A DNA stretch of 64,000 nucleotides, taken from Mixta mediterraneensis (lineage in GTDB: Bacteria; Pseudomonadota; Gammaproteobacteria; Enterobacterales; Enterobacteriaceae). This document shows, in pieces, positions 33,881 to 47,119 of this stretch; the stretch's first letter is position 1; the number at the start of each line of letters is the position of its first letter. Where the stretch lies: the NCBI RefSeq assembly GCF_014946725.1, contig NZ_JACFXY010000001.1, positions 558,001 through 622,000 on the forward strand. The letters run 5' to 3'. Both the position numbers and the translations under genes were made by a program. The notes beneath the pieces were generated by a model that did not search any database, was not told where the DNA came from, and saw nothing but the letters and a program-made list of their open reading frames with translations.

Positions 33881-33956
33881 TGCGCACCTCCTCGGTTGTT
33901 GTGGCATGGGGTAAGCATAGCGAATTGTTGCTACACGCTGCAGTCAGAATGCAGGC

Positions 33957-33983
33957 ATAAAAAAAGCGGACCGAAGTCCGCTT
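33957..33983 (-). terminator. Intrinsic terminator after accA
   Basis: The minus strand has GCGGAC-TTCG-GTCCGC followed by seven T. The same 23 bases recur after degP. Confidence 0.9.
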
Positions 33984-34002
33984 TCGCTTTTACCGGTTAC
34001 TA

Positions 34003-34959
34003 TCAGGCGTAGCCGTAGCTCATCAGGCGCTGATAGCGACGATCCAGCAGCTCTTCAGTGGTCAGGCCGTCAAGTTCAGCCAGGTCTGCCAGCAACTGTT
34101 GTTTCAGTGAAATGGCCATATCTACCGGACGACGATGCGCGCCCCCCAAAGGTTCCGGGATCACAGAGTCAATCAGTTTCAGCTCTTTCAGACGATCGGC
34201 GGTGATGCCCATCGCTTCGGCCGCCAGCGGGGCTTTATCTGCGCTTTTCCACAAAATAGATGCACAACCTTCCGGCGAAATCACTGAATAAGTGCTGTAT
34301 TGCAGCATGTTCACTTTGTCACCTACGCCAATCGCTAACGCGCCACCTGAACCGCCTTCACCAATGACGGTACAAATTACAGGTACTTTCAGGCCCGACA
34401 TTTCACGCAGATTGCGCGCAATCGCTTCAGATTGACCTCGCTCTTCCGCACCGACGCCTGGATAAGCACCAGGCGTATCGATAAAGGTGATGATCGGCAT
34501 TTTGAATCGCTCGGCCATTTCCATCAGACGCAGCGCTTTACGGTAGCCTTCAGGCGCTGGCATACCAAAATTGCGGCGAATTTTTTCTCTGGTTTCCCGG
34601 CCTTTCTGGTGGCCAATGATCATCACCGGGCGTCCATCCAGACGTGCAATGCCGCCAACGATCGCTTTGTCGTCGGCATAAGCGCGGTCCCCTGCCAGCT
34701 CATCGAAATCGTCAAACGCGTTTCGCACGTAGTCAAAGGTATAAGGGCGCAAAGGATGGCGCGCCAGCTGAGCGATCTGCCATGCGCCTAAGTCGGCGAA
34801 GATTTTACGGGTCAGTTCTACGCTTTTTTCGCGCAGACGCTGCACTTCTTCATCCAGATTTACGTGTTTATCATCCTGACGGCCAATCGAAGTAAGCGAA
34901 TCAATCTTCGCTTCCAGTTCTGCGATTGGCTGTTCAAAATCCAGGTAATTAAGACTCAT
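34003..34959 (-). CDS. accA: Acetyl-CoA carboxylase carboxyltransferase subunit alpha
   Basis: 318 residues. It pairs with AccD to transfer the carboxyl group from biotin to acetyl-CoA, the first step of fatty acid synthesis. An N-terminal helical stretch is followed by the crotonase-like fold with [15 protein letters not shown] and [15 protein letters not shown]. It follows dnaE by 12 bases. Confidence 0.98.
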   Translation of the reverse strand: MSLNYLDFEQPIAELEAKIDSLTSIGRQDDKHVNLDEEVQRLREKSVELTRKIFADLGAWQIAQLARHPLRPYTFDYVRNAFDDFDELAGDRAYADDKAIVGGIARLDGRPVMIIGHQKGRETREKIRRNFGMPAPEGYRKALRLMEMAERFKMPIITFIDTPGAYPGVGAEERGQSEAIARNLREMSGLKVPVICTVIGEGGSGGALAIGVGDKVNMLQYSTYSVISPEGCASILWKSADKAPLAAEAMGITADRLKELKLIDSVIPEPLGGAHRRPVDMAISLKQQLLADLAELDGLTTEELLDRRYQRLMSYGYA

Positions 34960-34971
34960 AATGTTCCTGTT

Positions 34972-37900
34972 TTAGTCAAACTCCAGTTCCACCTGCTCCG
35001 ATCCAATCAACGACCGCAGATCGTTAAGTAAACGATCGCTGGGCGAAATACGCCACGCTGCACCAAAGCGCAGCTTCGCGCGTGCTTCGGCACTCTGGTA
35101 ATAGAGATGCACCGGGATCGTCCCTGAGCGATAAGGCTCCAGAGACTGGCGGAGTCGGTTTAATAGCTGGTCATCAATTTGCCTGTCCGTCAGCGAGATA
35201 GCAAGTCCACGCGCGTATTTTTCGCGCGCTTCGTCAATGTCCATGACTTCGCGAGCGGTCATTTTAAGGCCACCGCTAAAGTCATCAAAGCTGACCTGTC
35301 CGCTGACGATCAGGATACGGTCCTTCTCCAGCAACTGCTGGTATTTATCTAACGCATCGGTAAATAACATGACTTCCAGGCGACCAGAACGATCGTCCAG
35401 CGTACAAATACCAATTCGGTTGCCGCGCTTGGTTACCATCACGCGCGCCGCAATAACCAGGCCGGCTGCAACGGTGATTTTACCACGTTCGGTCGGGTGC
35501 ATATCTTTCAGGCGCACACCACCAACGTAACGCTCAATTTCTTTCAGATACTGGTTGATGGGATGGCCGGTAAGGTATAACCCCAGCGTCTCGCGTTCAC
35601 CATCCAACTGAACCTGCTCAGGCCACGGCGTGACGCTGGCATAAGATTTCTCTATCTGCTCTGGCTCTTCCGCCAACACCCCAAACATATCTGCCTGACC
35701 CGTAGCTTCGGCTTTTGCATGTTGGTCGGCCGCTTTCAACGCATCACTGAGCGAACTCATCAGCGCAGCGCGGTGCGGCCCAAGGCGATCGAACGCGCCG
35801 GACATGATCAGCTTTTCCATCACACGACGGTTTATTTTTTTCGTATCGGTACGTGCGCAGAGGTCGAAAAGCTCACGGAAATAGCCGTCTTCATTACGCG
35901 CCTCAAGGATCGCTTCGATCGGGCCTTCGCCAACACCTTTGATCGCGCCGATACCATAAACAATCTCACCTTCGGAATTGACGTGGAACTGATAAAACCC
36001 GGAATTAATGTCCGGTGGCAATACTTTCAGGCCCATGCGCCAGCACTCATCGACCAGCCCCACGACTTTCTCGGTGTTATCCATATCGGCAGTCATCACC
36101 GCCGCCATGAATTCGGCTGGATAATGCGCTTTCAGCCACAGCGTTTGATATGACACCAACGCGTAAGCGGCCGAGTGCGATTTGTTAAAACCGTAACCCG
36201 CAAATTTTTCCACCAGGTCGAAGATTTTCATCGACAGTTCGCCATCGACGCCCATGCTTTCAGCGCCGTCTTTGAATACTGATCGCTGCTTAGCCATTTC
36301 CTCTGGTTTCTTTTTACCCATCGCACGGCGCAACATATCCGCACCGCCCAGGGTATAGCCAGAAAGCACCTGTGCGATCTGCATAACCTGTTCCTGATAC
36401 AGGATGATGCCGTAAGTGGGTTCCAGTACCGGCTTCAGGGTTTCGTGCTGCCACTGAATATCCGGGTACGAAATAGCTTCCCGCCCGTGTTTACGGTCAA
36501 TGAAGTTATCTACCATGCCTGATTGCAACGGGCCTGGACGGAACAGCGCCACCAGGGCGATCATGTCTTCAAAACAGTCAGGTTTTAGCCGTTTAATCAG
36601 GTCTTTCATACCGCGCGATTCAAGCTGGAAAACCGCAGTGGTTTCCGCGCGCTGCAGCATGTCGAAACTTTTTTTATCTTCAAGCGGAATCGCAGCAATA
36701 TCGACAGGCGGTTCGCCCTGCTTTTCGCGTCGGGCGTTAATCATTTCCAGCGCCCAGTTAATGATAGTAAGCGTGCGCAGACCGAGGAAGTCAAACTTCA
36801 CCAGCCCGGCATATTCCACGTCATTTTTATCAAACTGAGTAACCGGAAACTGGCCATTCTCGTCGCAATAAAGCGGTGCGAAATCGGTAATTTTGGTCGG
36901 CGCAATCACCACCCCACCCGCATGCTTACCGGCATTTCGCGTAACGCCTTCCAGCTTACGCGCCATATCGATAAGGGCTTTGACCTCTTCGTCAGCCTCA
37001 TAAATTTCCGGCAGTTGCGGCTCTGCGACAAAAGCCTTCTCCAGCGTCATGCCGGGATCGGGCGGGATCAATTTAGAGATACGATCGACGAAACCGTATG
37101 GATGCCCCAATACGCGGCCCACATCGCGGATAACCGCTTTTGCCGCCATCGTACCAAAGGTGATGATCTGCGATACCGCTTCACGCCCATACATATCGGC
37201 AACGTGCTCAATGACCTGATCGCGTTTCTCCATACAGAAATCGACGTCAAAGTCCGGCATTGATACACGTTCTGGATTCAGAAAACGTTCAAACAGCAGG
37301 TCAAATTCGAGCGGATCAAGATCGGTGATTTTTAATGCATACGCCACCAGCGAACCCGCACCCGATCCGCGTCCAGGTCCAACAGGTACGCCGTTATCCT
37401 TCGACCACTGGATAAATTCCATCACGATCAGGAAGTAGCCGGGAAAGCCCATCTGGTTGATAACGTTTAGCTCGACTTCAAGACGTTCGTCATAGGCCGG
37501 GCGTTTTTCAACGCGGACCACTTCATCAGGGAACAGGAATTCGAGACGTTCCTCTAACCCTTCACGCGATTTCATCACCAGGAAATCTTCGGTGGTCATG
37601 TTGCCGGTTGGAAATTGTGGCAGGAAGTACTCGCCCAGCCGCACCGTGACGTTACAACGCTTAGCAATCTCTACGCTGTTTTCCAGCGCTTCCGGGATGT
37701 CCGAAAACAGCTCGCACATCTCCTCTTCGCTGCGCATGTATTGCTGAGGACTGTAATTACGCGGACGTTTCGGATCATCCAGCGTATAGCCATCATGAAT
37801 TGCCACGCGAATTTCATGCGCGTCAAAATCTTCCGCATTGATAAAGCACACTTCATTGGTTGCGACCACCGGCACGCCTTCCGCGATCGCCAGTTCCACT

Positions 37901-38454
37901 GCCGCGTGCAGGTGCCTCTCTTCATCCGGGCGACCGGTGCGCGTCAGTTCAAGATAGTAACGATCGGCGAAGTGCTGCTGATAAAAGCCGAGACATTGCG
38001 CGACCAGCTGCATGTTGCCACGCAGCAAACTGCGACCCACATCCCCGCGCCGTCCGCCAGACAGCAGAATTAAGCCTTCCTGTAGCTCGATCAACCAGTC
38101 GCGATCAATGACCGGACCGGCAATACCGTAGCCACGCTGATACGCACGCGAAATGAGTAACGTCAGGTTTTGATAGCCTGCGTTGTTGCTGGCTAAAACC
38201 GTTAGCTGGGTTAGCTCGTCGCCCATCAGGTCGCTGGCAACGCTGAAATCTGCGCCGATGACAGGCTTAATACCGGCACTGTGCGCGCTGCCGTAAAATT
38301 TTACTAGTCCGCAAAGATTGGTGTAATCGGTAATCGCTATGGCTGGCATACCAAGCGCAGCCGCTTGCTTGACTAACGGGCCGGTTTTCGCCAGACCATC
38401 AACCATTGAATAGTCGCTGTGGACACGCAGATGTATAAAACGAGGTTCAGCCAT
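34972..38454 (-). CDS. dnaE: DNA polymerase III alpha subunit
   Basis: 1160 residues, the same length as E. coli DnaE. The PHP domain opens with [14 protein letters not shown]. The polymerase active site shows PDFDVDFC, with the [14 protein letters not shown] segment before it, and helix-hairpin-helix and OB (nucleic-acid binding) domains follow. It forms the core with epsilon (dnaQ, also in this window). It lies in the rnhB-dnaE-accA run. Confidence 0.98.
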   Translation of the reverse strand: MAEPRFIHLRVHSDYSMVDGLAKTGPLVKQAAALGMPAIAITDYTNLCGLVKFYGSAHSAGIKPVIGADFSVASDLMGDELTQLTVLASNNAGYQNLTLLISRAYQRGYGIAGPVIDRDWLIELQEGLILLSGGRRGDVGRSLLRGNMQLVAQCLGFYQQHFADRYYLELTRTGRPDEERHLHAAVELAIAEGVPVVATNEVCFINAEDFDAHEIRVAIHDGYTLDDPKRPRNYSPQQYMRSEEEMCELFSDIPEALENSVEIAKRCNVTVRLGEYFLPQFPTGNMTTEDFLVMKSREGLEERLEFLFPDEVVRVEKRPAYDERLEVELNVINQMGFPGYFLIVMEFIQWSKDNGVPVGPGRGSGAGSLVAYALKITDLDPLEFDLLFERFLNPERVSMPDFDVDFCMEKRDQVIEHVADMYGREAVSQIITFGTMAAKAVIRDVGRVLGHPYGFVDRISKLIPPDPGMTLEKAFVAEPQLPEIYEADEEVKALIDMARKLEGVTRNAGKHAGGVVIAPTKITDFAPLYCDENGQFPVTQFDKNDVEYAGLVKFDFLGLRTLTIINWALEMINARREKQGEPPVDIAAIPLEDKKSFDMLQRAETTAVFQLESRGMKDLIKRLKPDCFEDMIALVALFRPGPLQSGMVDNFIDRKHGREAISYPDIQWQHETLKPVLEPTYGIILYQEQVMQIAQVLSGYTLGGADMLRRAMGKKKPEEMAKQRSVFKDGAESMGVDGELSMKIFDLVEKFAGYGFNKSHSAAYALVSYQTLWLKAHYPAEFMAAVMTADMDNTEKVVGLVDECWRMGLKVLPPDINSGFYQFHVNSEGEIVYGIGAIKGVGEGPIEAILEARNEDGYFRELFDLCARTDTKKINRRVMEKLIMSGAFDRLGPHRAALMSSLSDALKAADQHAKAEATGQADMFGVLAEEPEQIEKSYASVTPWPEQVQLDGERETLGLYLTGHPINQYLKEIERYVGGVRLKDMHPTERGKITVAAGLVIAARVMVTKRGNRIGICTLDDRSGRLEVMLFTDALDKYQQLLEKDRILIVSGQVSFDDFSGGLKMTAREVMDIDEAREKYARGLAISLTDRQIDDQLLNRLRQSLEPYRSGTIPVHLYYQSAEARAKLRFGAAWRISPSDRLLNDLRSLIGSEQVELEFD

Positions 38455-38484
38455 ATCAATTTCCGGTTAAAAAAGCGGCAGGCA

Positions 38485-39111
38485 TTAAAGCGTCGTTGGC
38501 TGACAGCTTGCCAGCACATCGGCGTCGATAAGCGCATTACGCACCGGCGCAAAGCTGCGGCGATGGTGTGGTGTCGCACCGTACTGCGTCAACTTTTCCC
38601 TGTGCAGTGCGGTGGGATAACCTTTGTGTTGGGCAAAGCCATATTGCGGAAACAGCAGATCTAACTCGCTCATTTCGCGATCGCGCGTGACTTTGGCGAT
38701 AATTGAAGCGGCGCTAATTTCAGCCACCAGGCTATCACCTTTTACGACAGCCTGCGACGGCATTGGCAATGCCGGGCAACGATTACCATCAACCAGAACC
38801 CAGTCGGGCGTGATGGCTAAACCCGCCACCGCACGCTGCATCGCCAACATAGTTGCGTGCAGAATGTTAATCTGGTCAATCTCTTCTGGCTCGGCACGGC
38901 CTACGTTCCATGCCAGTGCTTTCGCTTTGATTTCGTCATACAACGCCAGACGGCGTTTCTCTGATAATTTTTTTGAGTCTGCTAAGCCAGTAATGGGGTT
39001 TGCCGGATCGAGGATCACGGCTGCAGTCACAACGGCGCCCACTAAGGGTCCGCGCCCAACTTCGTCTACGCCAGCGATAAGATGAGCAACAGGATAGATA
39101 AAATCAGACAT
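38485..39111 (-). CDS. rnhB: Ribonuclease HII
   Basis: 208 residues. The acidic active site begins with [13 protein letters not shown] (Asp and Glu), and later [18 protein letters not shown] carries the conserved helix. It removes ribonucleotides and RNA from DNA. It overlaps lpxB by eight bases. Confidence 0.96.
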   Translation of the reverse strand: MSDFIYPVAHLIAGVDEVGRGPLVGAVVTAAVILDPANPITGLADSKKLSEKRRLALYDEIKAKALAWNVGRAEPEEIDQINILHATMLAMQRAVAGLAITPDWVLVDGNRCPALPMPSQAVVKGDSLVAEISAASIIAKVTRDREMSELDLLFPQYGFAQHKGYPTALHREKLTQYGATPHHRRSFAPVRNALIDADVLASCQPTTL

Positions 39112-40252
39112 TGGCTATCTCCAGTACTGCGTCTGCCGCTTGTTCGTCGGCATTCCAGCGAATCTGCTGGTGCATCTCATAGAATTCCTGCAGCAGCCTG
39201 TCTCGTTCAACGCCGGCGTGCAGCAGCGGTTCTAAAGCCGCCGCCAGCGCGGCTGGCTGACACTCATCCTGCAGGAGTTCTTTAACTAATTCGCGCCCGG
39301 CTAACAAGTTTGGCAACGACACATAGGGCGTTTTCACCAGTCGTTTCGCCAGCCAGAAGGTAAAAGGCTTCATACGATAGCCAACAACCATGGGGCATTT
39401 TGCCAGCATACATTCCAGCGCGGCAGTCCCTGATGCCAGCAATGCGGCATCGCTCGCAATCATCGCTTCACGCCCTTTGCCATCCAGCAAATGCATCGGC
39501 AATTCAGGCGCAACGCGGGCTTTAATCTGCTCAAATTGCTCACGGCGTTTAGCATTAACCAACGGCACGACAATTTCTAGCGCCGGATAATGCATGCGCA
39601 ATAGCTGCGCCGTTTTAAGGAAATCTTCGCTGAGCATTTCGACTTCTGCGCCACGGCTGCCCGGCAAGAGCGCCAAACAGAGCGCGTTATCGGTAATACC
39701 CAGTTGGCGACGCGCTGCAAGCTTGTCCGGCTGCATTGGCATCGCATCAGCCATGGTATGGCCGATAAAGCGGCAAGGCACGCCGAAGCGATCGTAAAAG
39801 GCTTTCTCAAACGGCAAAAAAGCCAATACCAGATTGGTGTTGCGGCCAATTTTGAACACGCGCTTCTGTCGCCACGCCCACACCGACGGGCTAACATAGT
39901 GAATGGTGCGAATGCCCGCGCGCTTCAATCGTCCTTCTAAAGTGATATTGAAATCCGGCGCATCAATGCCAACAAACACATCCGGTTTGAGATCGATGAA
40001 TCGTTGGGTGAGGTCGCGGCGAATCTTTAACAGGCGCGGTAAGCGACCCAGCACTTCTACGATCCCCATTACCGCTAACTCTTCCATTTCATACCAGGCT
40101 TCGCAACCTTCCGCTTGCATCAGCGGGCCGGCAACGCCGACAAAACGTGCGGTGGGATGACGCGCTTTAAGCGCACGAATCAGGCCTGCACCAAGAATAT
40201 CGCCGGAGGTTTCTCCGGCGATGATGGCAATCGTTAAGGGACGCGGTGACAT
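39104..40252 (-). CDS. lpxB: Lipid A disaccharide synthase
   Basis: A 382-residue GT-B glycosyltransferase (family 19) that joins UDP-2,3-diacylglucosamine and lipid X. Conserved stretches are [31 protein letters not shown] and [10 protein letters not shown]. It follows lpxA after three bases. Confidence 0.97.
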   Translation of the reverse strand: MSPRPLTIAIIAGETSGDILGAGLIRALKARHPTARFVGVAGPLMQAEGCEAWYEMEELAVMGIVEVLGRLPRLLKIRRDLTQRFIDLKPDVFVGIDAPDFNITLEGRLKRAGIRTIHYVSPSVWAWRQKRVFKIGRNTNLVLAFLPFEKAFYDRFGVPCRFIGHTMADAMPMQPDKLAARRQLGITDNALCLALLPGSRGAEVEMLSEDFLKTAQLLRMHYPALEIVVPLVNAKRREQFEQIKARVAPELPMHLLDGKGREAMIASDAALLASGTAALECMLAKCPMVVGYRMKPFTFWLAKRLVKTPYVSLPNLLAGRELVKELLQDECQPAALAAALEPLLHAGVERDRLLQEFYEMHQQIRWNADEQAADAVLEIANV

Positions 40253-40255
40253 GAA

Positions 40256-41044
40256 TTAGCGAATTAATCCCCGGGTTGAGCGGGCAAAGAAATCATAGAA
40301 CGGCTGCACTTCGCTGTGCTGCTTCGCAATTTCTTCGATCTCCGGCTTCACTTCATCCAGCGTTCTGCCACTGCGATAAAGCAATTTGTATGCGTTACGA
40401 ATGGCATGCAGCGACTCTTTACTGAAACCACGACGCTTCAGGCCTTCAATGTTGATACCAAACGGCGTCGCATGGTTACCCTGCGCGATGACGTAAGGAG
40501 GAACATCTTGCGCCACGCCTGAACAACCGCCCACCATCACATGTGCTCCGATAATGCACCATTGATGCACCGCCGTCATTCCGCCAATAATCGCAAAATC
40601 ATCAACGGTAACGTGGCCGCCAAGCGTTGCGTTGTTAGCAAAAATGCAGCGATTGCCTACCACGCAGTCATGGGCGATATGCGCATTGATCATCAGCAGG
40701 TTGTCGTTACCAACAGTGGTGACATGGCCGCCCTGAATGGTGCCGCGATGGATAGTGACGCTTTCGCGGATGCGGTTGCGGTCGCCAATCTCAACGCGAG
40801 TCGGTTCGCCTGCGTATTTCAGATCCTGATTCACTTCACCAATTGAGGCGAATTGATAGATCTGGTTATCTTTACCGATACGCGTATGGCCATTTACTAC
40901 CACATGCGATTTCAGTACCGTTCCTTCACCAATTTCCACATTTGCCCCAATAAAACAGAACGGGCCGATGTGGACGTTGGGACCAATAATGGCCCCCTCT
41001 TCAATGACAGAACTGGGATGGATGTTGGCAGTTGGATCAATCAC
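40256..41044 (-). CDS. lpxA: UDP-N-acetylglucosamine O-acyltransferase
   Basis: 262 residues, a left-handed beta-helix trimer that starts lipid A synthesis. Hexapeptide repeats run through the first two thirds; the catalytic base is His125 in [11 protein letters not shown]. It is separated from fabZ by three bases. Confidence 0.98.
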   Translation of the reverse strand: MIDPTANIHPSSVIEEGAIIGPNVHIGPFCFIGANVEIGEGTVLKSHVVVNGHTRIGKDNQIYQFASIGEVNQDLKYAGEPTRVEIGDRNRIRESVTIHRGTIQGGHVTTVGNDNLLMINAHIAHDCVVGNRCIFANNATLGGHVTVDDFAIIGGMTAVHQWCIIGAHVMVGGCSGVAQDVPPYVIAQGNHATPFGINIEGLKRRGFSKESLHAIRNAYKLLYRSGRTLDEVKPEIEEIAKQHSEVQPFYDFFARSTRGLIR

Positions 41045-41047
41045 GGA

Positions 41048-41503
41048 TTACGCCTCCCGGCTGCGGGCACACATCATAGTTGCTTCACAAACGATTTTAC
41101 CATCAACGGTCGCCACGCCTTTAAAGCGGGTCAGACCACGGCGGGTTTTCTCGAAAGTCACTTCCATGATCATTTGATCGCCCGGAACGACCGGACGTTT
41201 GAAACGCGCCTCGTCGATACCGGCGAAATAATACAGCTCGCCCGGCTCCAGTTTACCTACACTTTTAAACGCCAGGATACCGGTTGCCTGCGCCATCGCT
41301 TCCAGGATCAGAACGCCAGGAAAAATCGGTTTACCAGGGAAATGCCCCTGGAAAAACGGTTCATTTACAGAAACGTTCTTCACTGCACGCAGGTATTTAT
41401 GCTCTTCAAATTCCAGCACGCGGTCAACCAGCAAAAATGGATAGCGGTGCGGCAGCAGCTCTAAAATCTCTTCAATTTTCAGAGTATGAGTTTCAGTAGT
41501 CAA
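41048..41503 (-). CDS. fabZ: 3-hydroxyacyl-[ACP] dehydratase FabZ
   Basis: A 151-residue hot-dog fold enzyme. The catalytic His is in [14 protein letters not shown] and the Glu in [12 protein letters not shown]. It removes water during fatty acid elongation and so competes with LpxA for hydroxymyristoyl-ACP; the two genes are adjacent. Confidence 0.98.
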   Translation of the reverse strand: MTTETHTLKIEEILELLPHRYPFLLVDRVLEFEEHKYLRAVKNVSVNEPFFQGHFPGKPIFPGVLILEAMAQATGILAFKSVGKLEPGELYYFAGIDEARFKRPVVPGDQMIMEVTFEKTRRGLTRFKGVATVDGKIVCEATMMCARSREA

Positions 41504-41650
41504 AATACTCTTCCTGTCCTAAAAATCTGATGACATCAATAACACGGCCTGCACAGATCAACTCGATCTTCCGCAGGCCGCAAATAGGTTCCATGGCGCT
41601 TCCCTGCTTAACACTTTTATTATGAAAGCCGGTCAGGTTTGGGATGCCGC

Positions 41651-42676
41651 TTAGTCGTCTTTGCCGACTTTACGCTCGATGGCTTTTAAGCGCTTGCTCA
41701 TATCATCGATGTTCATCACCAGCGCTGCAGTTTTACGCCAGGTTTTGTTAGGTTGTAGCGGAATGCCTGAAGAGTATACACCAGGCTCTGTGATAGGACG
41801 CATTACCATGCCCATACCGGTCACGGTCACCTTGTCACAAATTTCCATATGGCCGTTAATGACGCTGGCACCGCCAATCATACAATAACGTCCAATTTTC
41901 AAACTCCCTGCCATAATCACACCGCCTGCAACAGCGGTATTGTCACCAATAACCACGTTGTGCGCGATCTGACATTGGTTGTCTATGATAACACCATTGC
42001 CAATCAGAGTGTTATCCAGGGCACCGCGATCGATAGTGGTACAGGCACCAATTTCAACCCGATCGCCGATAATGACTGCACCTAACTGTGGGATTTTCAC
42101 CCAGTTACCACGATCGTTCGCATATCCGAAACCATCGGAACCAATCACCGTACCCGATTGAATCAGACAATCCTGACCAATTTGAATCTCATGGTAGATG
42201 GAAACATTGGCCCATAAACGTGTGCCGTCACCAATGCGTGTTTTTTTACCCACGAAACAACCCGCGCCTATCACCACGTTATCACCTAACTCAACGTCTG
42301 ATTCGATCACCGCATTGGCACCAACAGAGACGTTGTGACCTAATTTGGCGCTGGGATCGATGACGGCGCTGGGGGCAATATTGTGTGCGGGTTGCGGCGT
42401 GGTATCAAGCAGTTGTGCCATACGTGCATAGGTCAGGTAGGGATTTTTCACCACCAACGCTGCCGTTTTGCACCATTCCAGATCCGCTTCCGTCAGCACC
42501 ACGGCTGAAGCCTTAATCAGAGCGAGTTGCTCGCGGTAACGGCTGTTTGCAAGAAAAGTAATTTGGCCAGTTGTGGCGGATTGCATAGAAGCAATGCCGG
42601 AGATGACGGTATCGCCATCTCCGTGCAATTCTGCATCCAACTGCTGGGCTAAATCAGCCAGTCGAATAGATGACAT
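41651..42676 (-). CDS. lpxD: UDP-3-O-(3-hydroxymyristoyl)glucosamine N-acyltransferase
   Basis: A 341-residue left-handed beta-helix acyltransferase for the third step of lipid A synthesis. An N-terminal uridine-binding domain is followed by hexapeptide repeats with the catalytic His in [16 protein letters not shown]. It is coupled to skp by three bases. A 147-base gap without a recognised gene precedes fabZ. Confidence 0.97.
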   Translation of the reverse strand: MSSIRLADLAQQLDAELHGDGDTVISGIASMQSATTGQITFLANSRYREQLALIKASAVVLTEADLEWCKTAALVVKNPYLTYARMAQLLDTTPQPAHNIAPSAVIDPSAKLGHNVSVGANAVIESDVELGDNVVIGAGCFVGKKTRIGDGTRLWANVSIYHEIQIGQDCLIQSGTVIGSDGFGYANDRGNWVKIPQLGAVIIGDRVEIGACTTIDRGALDNTLIGNGVIIDNQCQIAHNVVIGDNTAVAGGVIMAGSLKIGRYCMIGGASVINGHMEICDKVTVTGMGMVMRPITEPGVYSSGIPLQPNKTWRKTAALVMNIDDMSKRLKAIERKVGKDD

Positions 42677-42679
42677 TGA

Positions 42680-43177
42680 TTATTTAACCTGTTTCAGCAC
42701 GTCTGCAGTAATGTCTTTCGCGTTTGACGCGTAAGCCACGGCATTAGCGTCGATGACTACATCGTAACCATCATCAGCAGCCACTTTCTTCACTGCGTCC
42801 TGAATACGGCTCAGCAATTTATTACGCTCTTCCGTCTGACGACGGCGATTGTCCTGCTCAAATGCCTGCGCTTTGGTCGAGAAGGCTTCACGCTGTGACA
42901 TGACGTCTTTTTCCATGCGGCTGCGCTCGCTGGCCTTCATGGTAGAACCGTCACGCTGCAATCGCTGCATTTTGGTTTGCAGATCGCGTTCCTGACTCTG
43001 TAATTCGCTTGCACGGCCTTTGAACTCATTTTCCAGCTGTTTGGCAACAGTCGCACGTTGCGGTAACTGTTGGAAAATGCTGGACACGTTTACCACTGCA
43101 ATTTTGTCAGCAGCCTGAACACCAGCGGAGACCGCTAAAGCAAGACCCAGACCTGCGGCACACAACAACTTTTTCAC
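42680..43177 (-). CDS. skp: Periplasmic chaperone Skp
   Basis: 165 residues with a signal peptide ([19 protein letters not shown]...QAA) and long coiled-coil arms between about residues 45 and 120, rich in Lys, Arg, Gln and Glu. It holds unfolded outer-membrane proteins as a trimer before delivery to BamA, encoded just upstream. Confidence 0.97.
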   Translation of the reverse strand: MKKLLCAAGLGLALAVSAGVQAADKIAVVNVSSIFQQLPQRATVAKQLENEFKGRASELQSQERDLQTKMQRLQRDGSTMKASERSRMEKDVMSQREAFSTKAQAFEQDNRRRQTEERNKLLSRIQDAVKKVAADDGYDVVIDANAVAYASNAKDITADVLKQVK

Positions 43178-43294
43178 TATAAACTCCTTACCATCAACGT
43201 TTGTGTCAGCGACACAGTGTTTGCCCCGGCAGAGAGGTCAGTGACTCCCCTGCCTGGCGGCAATACTTCAGCTTATGCCTCCATGCTCAGAACA

Positions 43295-45706
43295 TTACCA
43301 GGTTTTACCAATATTAAACTGGAACTGCTCTGCCTTATCTCCCTCGTATTTCTTGATCGGCTGGGCGTAAGAGAATACCAACGGACCCAGCGGTGACATC
43401 CATTGCAAGGCAATACCGCTTGATACACGGACATTGCTCGGATCGCTGTAATCGGGGATGCCTGCTGCACGCGTTTGAGCGGTATTTTCCCACTTGGTAT
43501 CCCATGCTGTACCGGCATCTACAAAGAGTGAAGTACGAACGGAATTCGAATACTTCTCGCTCAGGAACGGCGTTGGCGTAATCAGCTCAAAGCTGGCTAC
43601 CGCCATCGCGTTACCGCCGACAGCATCATCTGATCGACAAATGCCATTTGCATCAGCAAGCGAGCAGGTAGAAGAGTGATCGTTCAGATACGCCGCCTTT
43701 GGACCAATGGTGTTTGACTGGAACCCTCGTACGGTGCTTGAGCCGCCCGCATAGAAGTTCTCATAGAACGGCATTTCTTTACCGCCTAAACCGTCACCGT
43801 AACCCACACGACCGCGCCCCAACAGTACCCAGGTACGATCCTGATTGAGCGGCATATACTGTTGGCTGTCCAGCGTTACTTTATAGAAACTGTTATCTGA
43901 ACCCGGAATGGTAATCTTACCGTTCAGGTTAGTGCGGTTACCGGCTGTTGGGAAGAAGCCACGGTCCAGCGTGTTGTACGTCCAACCGTAGTTAAAGGTG
44001 AAATCGTCAGCGGAAAAATCGCCTTCGTCATTCAACTGCTGCGGCTTACCAACCGAGTCAAGATAACGCCACATCGCAATCTGCGGCTGCATGTTCGACA
44101 GATCGTTATGCACATAGCCTAAGCCTACGCGCAGCGTGTTGTTCTCGTTAACAGGAAAGCCCAGCGTGCCGTCTAAACCATAACTTTTGTTGGTATAGTC
44201 GGACAAATCAGCATCGTCAGCTTTAAAGTCGTTATAGAACAGACGACCGCCCAAACTCACACCGTCAACGGTGAAATAAGGATCGGTAAGCGAGAACTCG
44301 GCATAAGTCTGGTAATCATTCTTAGTACCGCTGATGCCCACGGTATTACCGGTCCCTAGCCAGTTTTCCTGCGTCACGCCGACCTGGAAACTGACGCCAC
44401 TTTCAGTGCCGTAACCGACGCCGAAGTTGAAGGTTCCCGTATTACGCTCTTTAACTTTGTAAACCACGTCCACCTGGTCAGGAGAACCTGGCACGCGCTG
44501 CGTATCAACATCAACCGTTTCAAAATAGCCGGTGCGGTTCAGGCGCTCTTTACCCTGCTCGACCAAATCGCTGCCCAGCCAGGCGCCTTCCATCTGACGC
44601 ATTTCACGACGCAGTACGGAATCTTTCGACGTGTCGTTGCCTTCAAAGCGGACATTGCGTACGTAGTAGCGGTTACCTGCATCGACATTAATATGCAGTT
44701 TCACTGTCTTATCAGCGTCATTAATCTCCGGCTGTGTCACCACACGCGGATAGGCATAACCATAACGGCCCAGCAGCTTCTTAATATCATCTTCCATCTG
44801 CGTGACTTTAGTGCCGTTATACAGCTCGCCCGCTGGGATTTTCGTCAGATGTTCGATTTCCGCCGAATGGCCCGCCATGCTGCCATTTACAATCACGCCT
44901 GCAATCTTGTACTGATCGCCTTCCGTGATGTTTACGGTGATATAGATGCCTTTTTTGTCCGGCGTCAGGCTCACTTGCGTGGAATCGATATTAAAGCGTG
45001 CATAACCACGATCAAGGTAGAAACTGCGCAGCGTTTCAAGGTCCCCTGCCAGTTTCTGCTTCTGGTATTTACGATCGCCTACCAGGTTCCACCACGGCAC
45101 TTCATCGCGTAACTGGAAGCGTGAGATAAGCTCATCAGAGCTGAACGCTTTGTTTCCAACGATATTAATCTGCTGAATTTTTGCAGAAACGCCTTCAGTA
45201 AACACCAGCTTAAGGTCAACACGGTTACGCGGCAGCGGCGTCACCACCGCTTTCACGCTGGCGGTGTATTTACCGACGCTGTAATAGAAGTCCTCAAGAC
45301 CCTTCTCAATAGAAGAGAGCATGGTGCGGTCCAGCGCTTCGCCAACACGCACACCCGATGCTTCAAGATTCTGTTTGAGCTGATCTTCCTTCACCGCTTT
45401 GTTACCGGTGAAGGTAATGCTGGCAATGGTTGGACGTTCTTTGACCTGGACAATCAGTGTATTACCGTCTCGCAGGACCTGAACATCCTCAAAGTTGCCA
45501 GTAGCGAACAGCGAGCGAATGGTATTTCTGACGTCATCGTCAGACACCGTATCGCCTACTCGTACCGGCATGCTCAGCAGAGCCGCGCCGACGGCGACTC
45601 GCTGCAGCCCTTCGAAATGAATATCCTTCACTACGAAATCGTCTGCACCGTAAACGGTGGCGCTGCTAAACAGCAGCGACGCTATGAGCAACTTTTTCAT
45701 CGCCAT
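43295..45706 (-). CDS. bamA: Outer-membrane protein assembly factor BamA
   Basis: 803 residues from [10 protein letters not shown], the conserved start; the frame is open to 45730. A signal peptide ending TVYGA is followed by five POTRA domains (about 24-420) and a 16-strand barrel. The loop-6 motif [10 protein letters not shown] and the C-terminal signal FNIGKTW are present. An extracellular loop with two cysteines ([16 protein letters not shown]) is shorter than in E. coli. It inserts beta-barrel proteins into the outer membrane. Confidence 0.98.
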   Translation of the reverse strand: MAMKKLLIASLLFSSATVYGADDFVVKDIHFEGLQRVAVGAALLSMPVRVGDTVSDDDVRNTIRSLFATGNFEDVQVLRDGNTLIVQVKERPTIASITFTGNKAVKEDQLKQNLEASGVRVGEALDRTMLSSIEKGLEDFYYSVGKYTASVKAVVTPLPRNRVDLKLVFTEGVSAKIQQINIVGNKAFSSDELISRFQLRDEVPWWNLVGDRKYQKQKLAGDLETLRSFYLDRGYARFNIDSTQVSLTPDKKGIYITVNITEGDQYKIAGVIVNGSMAGHSAEIEHLTKIPAGELYNGTKVTQMEDDIKKLLGRYGYAYPRVVTQPEINDADKTVKLHINVDAGNRYYVRNVRFEGNDTSKDSVLRREMRQMEGAWLGSDLVEQGKERLNRTGYFETVDVDTQRVPGSPDQVDVVYKVKERNTGTFNFGVGYGTESGVSFQVGVTQENWLGTGNTVGISGTKNDYQTYAEFSLTDPYFTVDGVSLGGRLFYNDFKADDADLSDYTNKSYGLDGTLGFPVNENNTLRVGLGYVHNDLSNMQPQIAMWRYLDSVGKPQQLNDEGDFSADDFTFNYGWTYNTLDRGFFPTAGNRTNLNGKITIPGSDNSFYKVTLDSQQYMPLNQDRTWVLLGRGRVGYGDGLGGKEMPFYENFYAGGSSTVRGFQSNTIGPKAAYLNDHSSTCSLADANGICRSDDAVGGNAMAVASFELITPTPFLSEKYSNSVRTSLFVDAGTAWDTKWENTAQTRAAGIPDYSDPSNVRVSSGIALQWMSPLGPLVFSYAQPIKKYEGDKAEQFQFNIGKTW

Positions 45707-45757
45707 CGTTATTATGCGTTTTCCTAACACATCTCTCGTCGGTCCGCTATCCAGCGA

Positions 45758-47107
45758 TTACAGACGTGAGAAATCATTGAAAAGTGCAAGCCCCATTAAC
45801 AACACCAGCAGAATTGAGCCAATGCGATAACTAAAGTCCTGAACTCGTTCGGACACCGGTCCACCTTTGATCTTTTCGATCGCCAGAAAGAGCAAGTGCC
45901 CACCATCTAAAACCGGCAGTGGGAACAGGTTGATGATGCCAAGGTTGACGCTAATCAACGCCAGGAACATCAGGTAGTAAATCATCCCGTACTCTGCTGA
46001 CAACCCCGCACCCTGCGCAATCGAAATCGGCCCGCTCAGGTTGTTCAACTTCACATCACCGGTTATTAACTTGCCCAGCATGGAAACAGTCAACTTCATC
46101 AATTGCCAGGTTTTTACACTGGCCTCACCGATAGCCGAGAATGCACCATACTGCCTTACCGTCTTAAACGCTTCCGGCAACGGAACAATGCGCGGAATAA
46201 CGCCCGCAAATCCTTCCGTTTTTGCCCCCGGCTTCGCTTCTGGCGTCATGGCTAACTGTACCGTTTCACCGTTACGAACGATCTCAAGCGCCATGCTTTT
46301 TCCGGGGTTATCCCTTACCTGCGTGGCAAAAGCCTGCCACTGCGATAATGGCTGACCATCGACTTTAACGATCCTATCGCCAGCTTGCAAACCGGCTTCA
46401 CTGGCGGGTGAATTCGCCTGCACTTCTGCCAGCGTGGTTTCAATTTGCGGACCACGCGGCCGAATGCCCAGCGCCACGACCGGATCCTGCTTGTCTGGCT
46501 CAAACTGCCAGTTGCGTAAATCAAGCTGCTTCTGCTGGGTTGCCTGTTCACCAAAACGCGCAACCGTTAAGGTGGTGCTGTTATCGCCAATTTTCCCTAC
46601 CAGCGCCATGCGTACAGCATCCCAGTCAGGCGTTTCGATACCGTCAACGGCCTTAAGTTCCATGCCGGGTGCAATTTGCGCTTCAGCAGCAACCGATCCG
46701 CTCAAAATTCCACCAATCACCGGGCGCACGCCAGGGACGCCGTGAATGAACACAACCCAGTAAGCGAAAATGGCGAAGATGAAGTTAGCGACGGGACCTG
46801 CCGCAATAATCGAAGCGCGCTGCCAGACAGCTTTGTTGTTAAAAGCCTGATGGCGCAGCTCAGCAGGTACGCTTTCAACACGCTCATCAAGCATTTTGAC
46901 GTAACCGCCAAGTGGTATCAGCGCAATAACGAATTCTGTGCCGTGGCGATCCTGACGGTGCCATAGCGTTTTACCGAAACCGACAGAAAAGCGTTCCACT
47001 TTGACACCGCAACGACGCGCTACCCAAAAATGGCCAAATTCATGGACAGTGATTAATACGCCAAGTGCGACGATAAAGGCGAAGAAACTCCAGAGTATGC
47101 TCAACAT
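45758..47107 (-). CDS. rseP: Site-2 protease RseP
   Basis: A 449-residue inner-membrane zinc protease. HEFGH (in [13 protein letters not shown]) lies in the first membrane span, two PDZ domains are at about 115-310, and [12 protein letters not shown] carries the third metal ligand. It cleaves RseA to free sigma-E. It lies between cdsA and bamA, part of the envelope operon that sigma-E itself serves. Confidence 0.97.
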   Translation of the reverse strand: MLSILWSFFAFIVALGVLITVHEFGHFWVARRCGVKVERFSVGFGKTLWHRQDRHGTEFVIALIPLGGYVKMLDERVESVPAELRHQAFNNKAVWQRASIIAAGPVANFIFAIFAYWVVFIHGVPGVRPVIGGILSGSVAAEAQIAPGMELKAVDGIETPDWDAVRMALVGKIGDNSTTLTVARFGEQATQQKQLDLRNWQFEPDKQDPVVALGIRPRGPQIETTLAEVQANSPASEAGLQAGDRIVKVDGQPLSQWQAFATQVRDNPGKSMALEIVRNGETVQLAMTPEAKPGAKTEGFAGVIPRIVPLPEAFKTVRQYGAFSAIGEASVKTWQLMKLTVSMLGKLITGDVKLNNLSGPISIAQGAGLSAEYGMIYYLMFLALISVNLGIINLFPLPVLDGGHLLFLAIEKIKGGPVSERVQDFSYRIGSILLVLLMGLALFNDFSRL

Positions 47108-47119
47108 CTTTGCCTGTCC

